From Planctomycetaceae bacterium UBA4655 (GTDB taxonomy: Bacteria; Planctomycetota; Planctomycetia; Pirellulales; UBA1268), in the NCBI GenBank assembly GCA_002405515.1, contig DHLZ01000141.1, positions 3,428 to 9,568 on the forward strand: DNA of 6,141 nt, in the 5' to 3' direction. Below, in pieces: positions 6,064-6,141 of this stretch (the stretch's first letter is position 1; every line of letters begins with the position of its first letter). Below the pieces are notes generated by a model, which saw nothing but the letters and a program-made list of their open reading frames with translations, was not told the DNA's origin and searched no databases. The translations under genes and the position numbers were made by a program.

Positions 6064-6141
6064 CTACAGGCAGGCGGCCGACGACGGGTCGTCGCCCCGC
6101 ACGCCGCAGTCCGCGAGCAGCCCGCGGAGCCGTTCCGCAAG
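6064..6141 (-). CDS. C-terminal end of an unidentified protein (5' part outside window)
   Basis: On the minus strand, the frame starting at base 6141 gives 25 residues ending ...RLRGLLADCGVRGDD...AACL and stops with TAG at 6066-6064. The leucine/arginine-rich helix-like start and non-repetitive composition look like a genuine protein end, whereas the other minus-strand frames read as arginine/threonine/proline-rich shadow. The hairpin 21 bases after the stop supports this. It is too short to name a family. It lies upstream of, and in the same direction as, the transport operon, separated from it by about 200 bases, so it is probably a separate transcription unit. Confidence 0.45.
   Translation of the reverse strand, partial: LAERLRGLLADCGVRGDDPSSAACL

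Overview
The window is GC-rich and probably comes from a planctomycete, most likely of the Pirellulales type. This rests on the left edge. The first gene ends in a C-terminal domain I recognise as DUF1571, a family typical of Rhodopirellula-like planctomycetes. Shortly after it, a reading frame begins with a LEPR-XLL-like motif (RLESLDSRAMLS), the N-terminal signature of many planctomycetal exported proteins. No rRNA, tRNA, CRISPR array, transposase or integrase is visible.

Layout: 1-339 (+) is the 3' end of the DUF1571 gene. 340-844 holds a perfect 9-bp GC hairpin and a short, apparently broken LEPR-XLL reading frame. From 5861 down to 845 runs a six-gene minus-strand cluster. In transcription order it encodes a secreted family 3 solute-binding protein, two polar-amino-acid-type (His/Glu/Gln) ABC permeases, their ATPase, a mandelate racemase/enolase-superfamily enzyme and an RraA-like aldolase/lyase. 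Stop-start overlaps (GTGA at 4290-4287, ATGA at 3634-3631) and a 23-nt ATPase-enolase gap indicate one operon. The rraA-like gene follows a 166-nt gap with its own strong ribosome binding site. At the right edge, 6064-6141 (-) is the last 25 codons of another gene, followed by a hairpin at 6020-6042.

Working model (inference): the ABC system imports a small carboxylate, possibly amino-acid-like because the binding protein keeps the residues that contact the alpha-carboxylate and alpha-amino groups in HisJ-type proteins. The enolase-superfamily protein would abstract a proton alpha to a carboxylate, as an acid dehydratase or epimerase, and the RraA-like enzyme would cleave or decarboxylate the resulting 2-oxo acid. 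The cluster looks proteobacterial in organisation while its left flank looks planctomycetal, so horizontal acquisition is plausible. The substrate cannot be read from sequence alone. The enolase-superfamily protein has KxE where KxK is usual, which makes its chemistry the most open question here.
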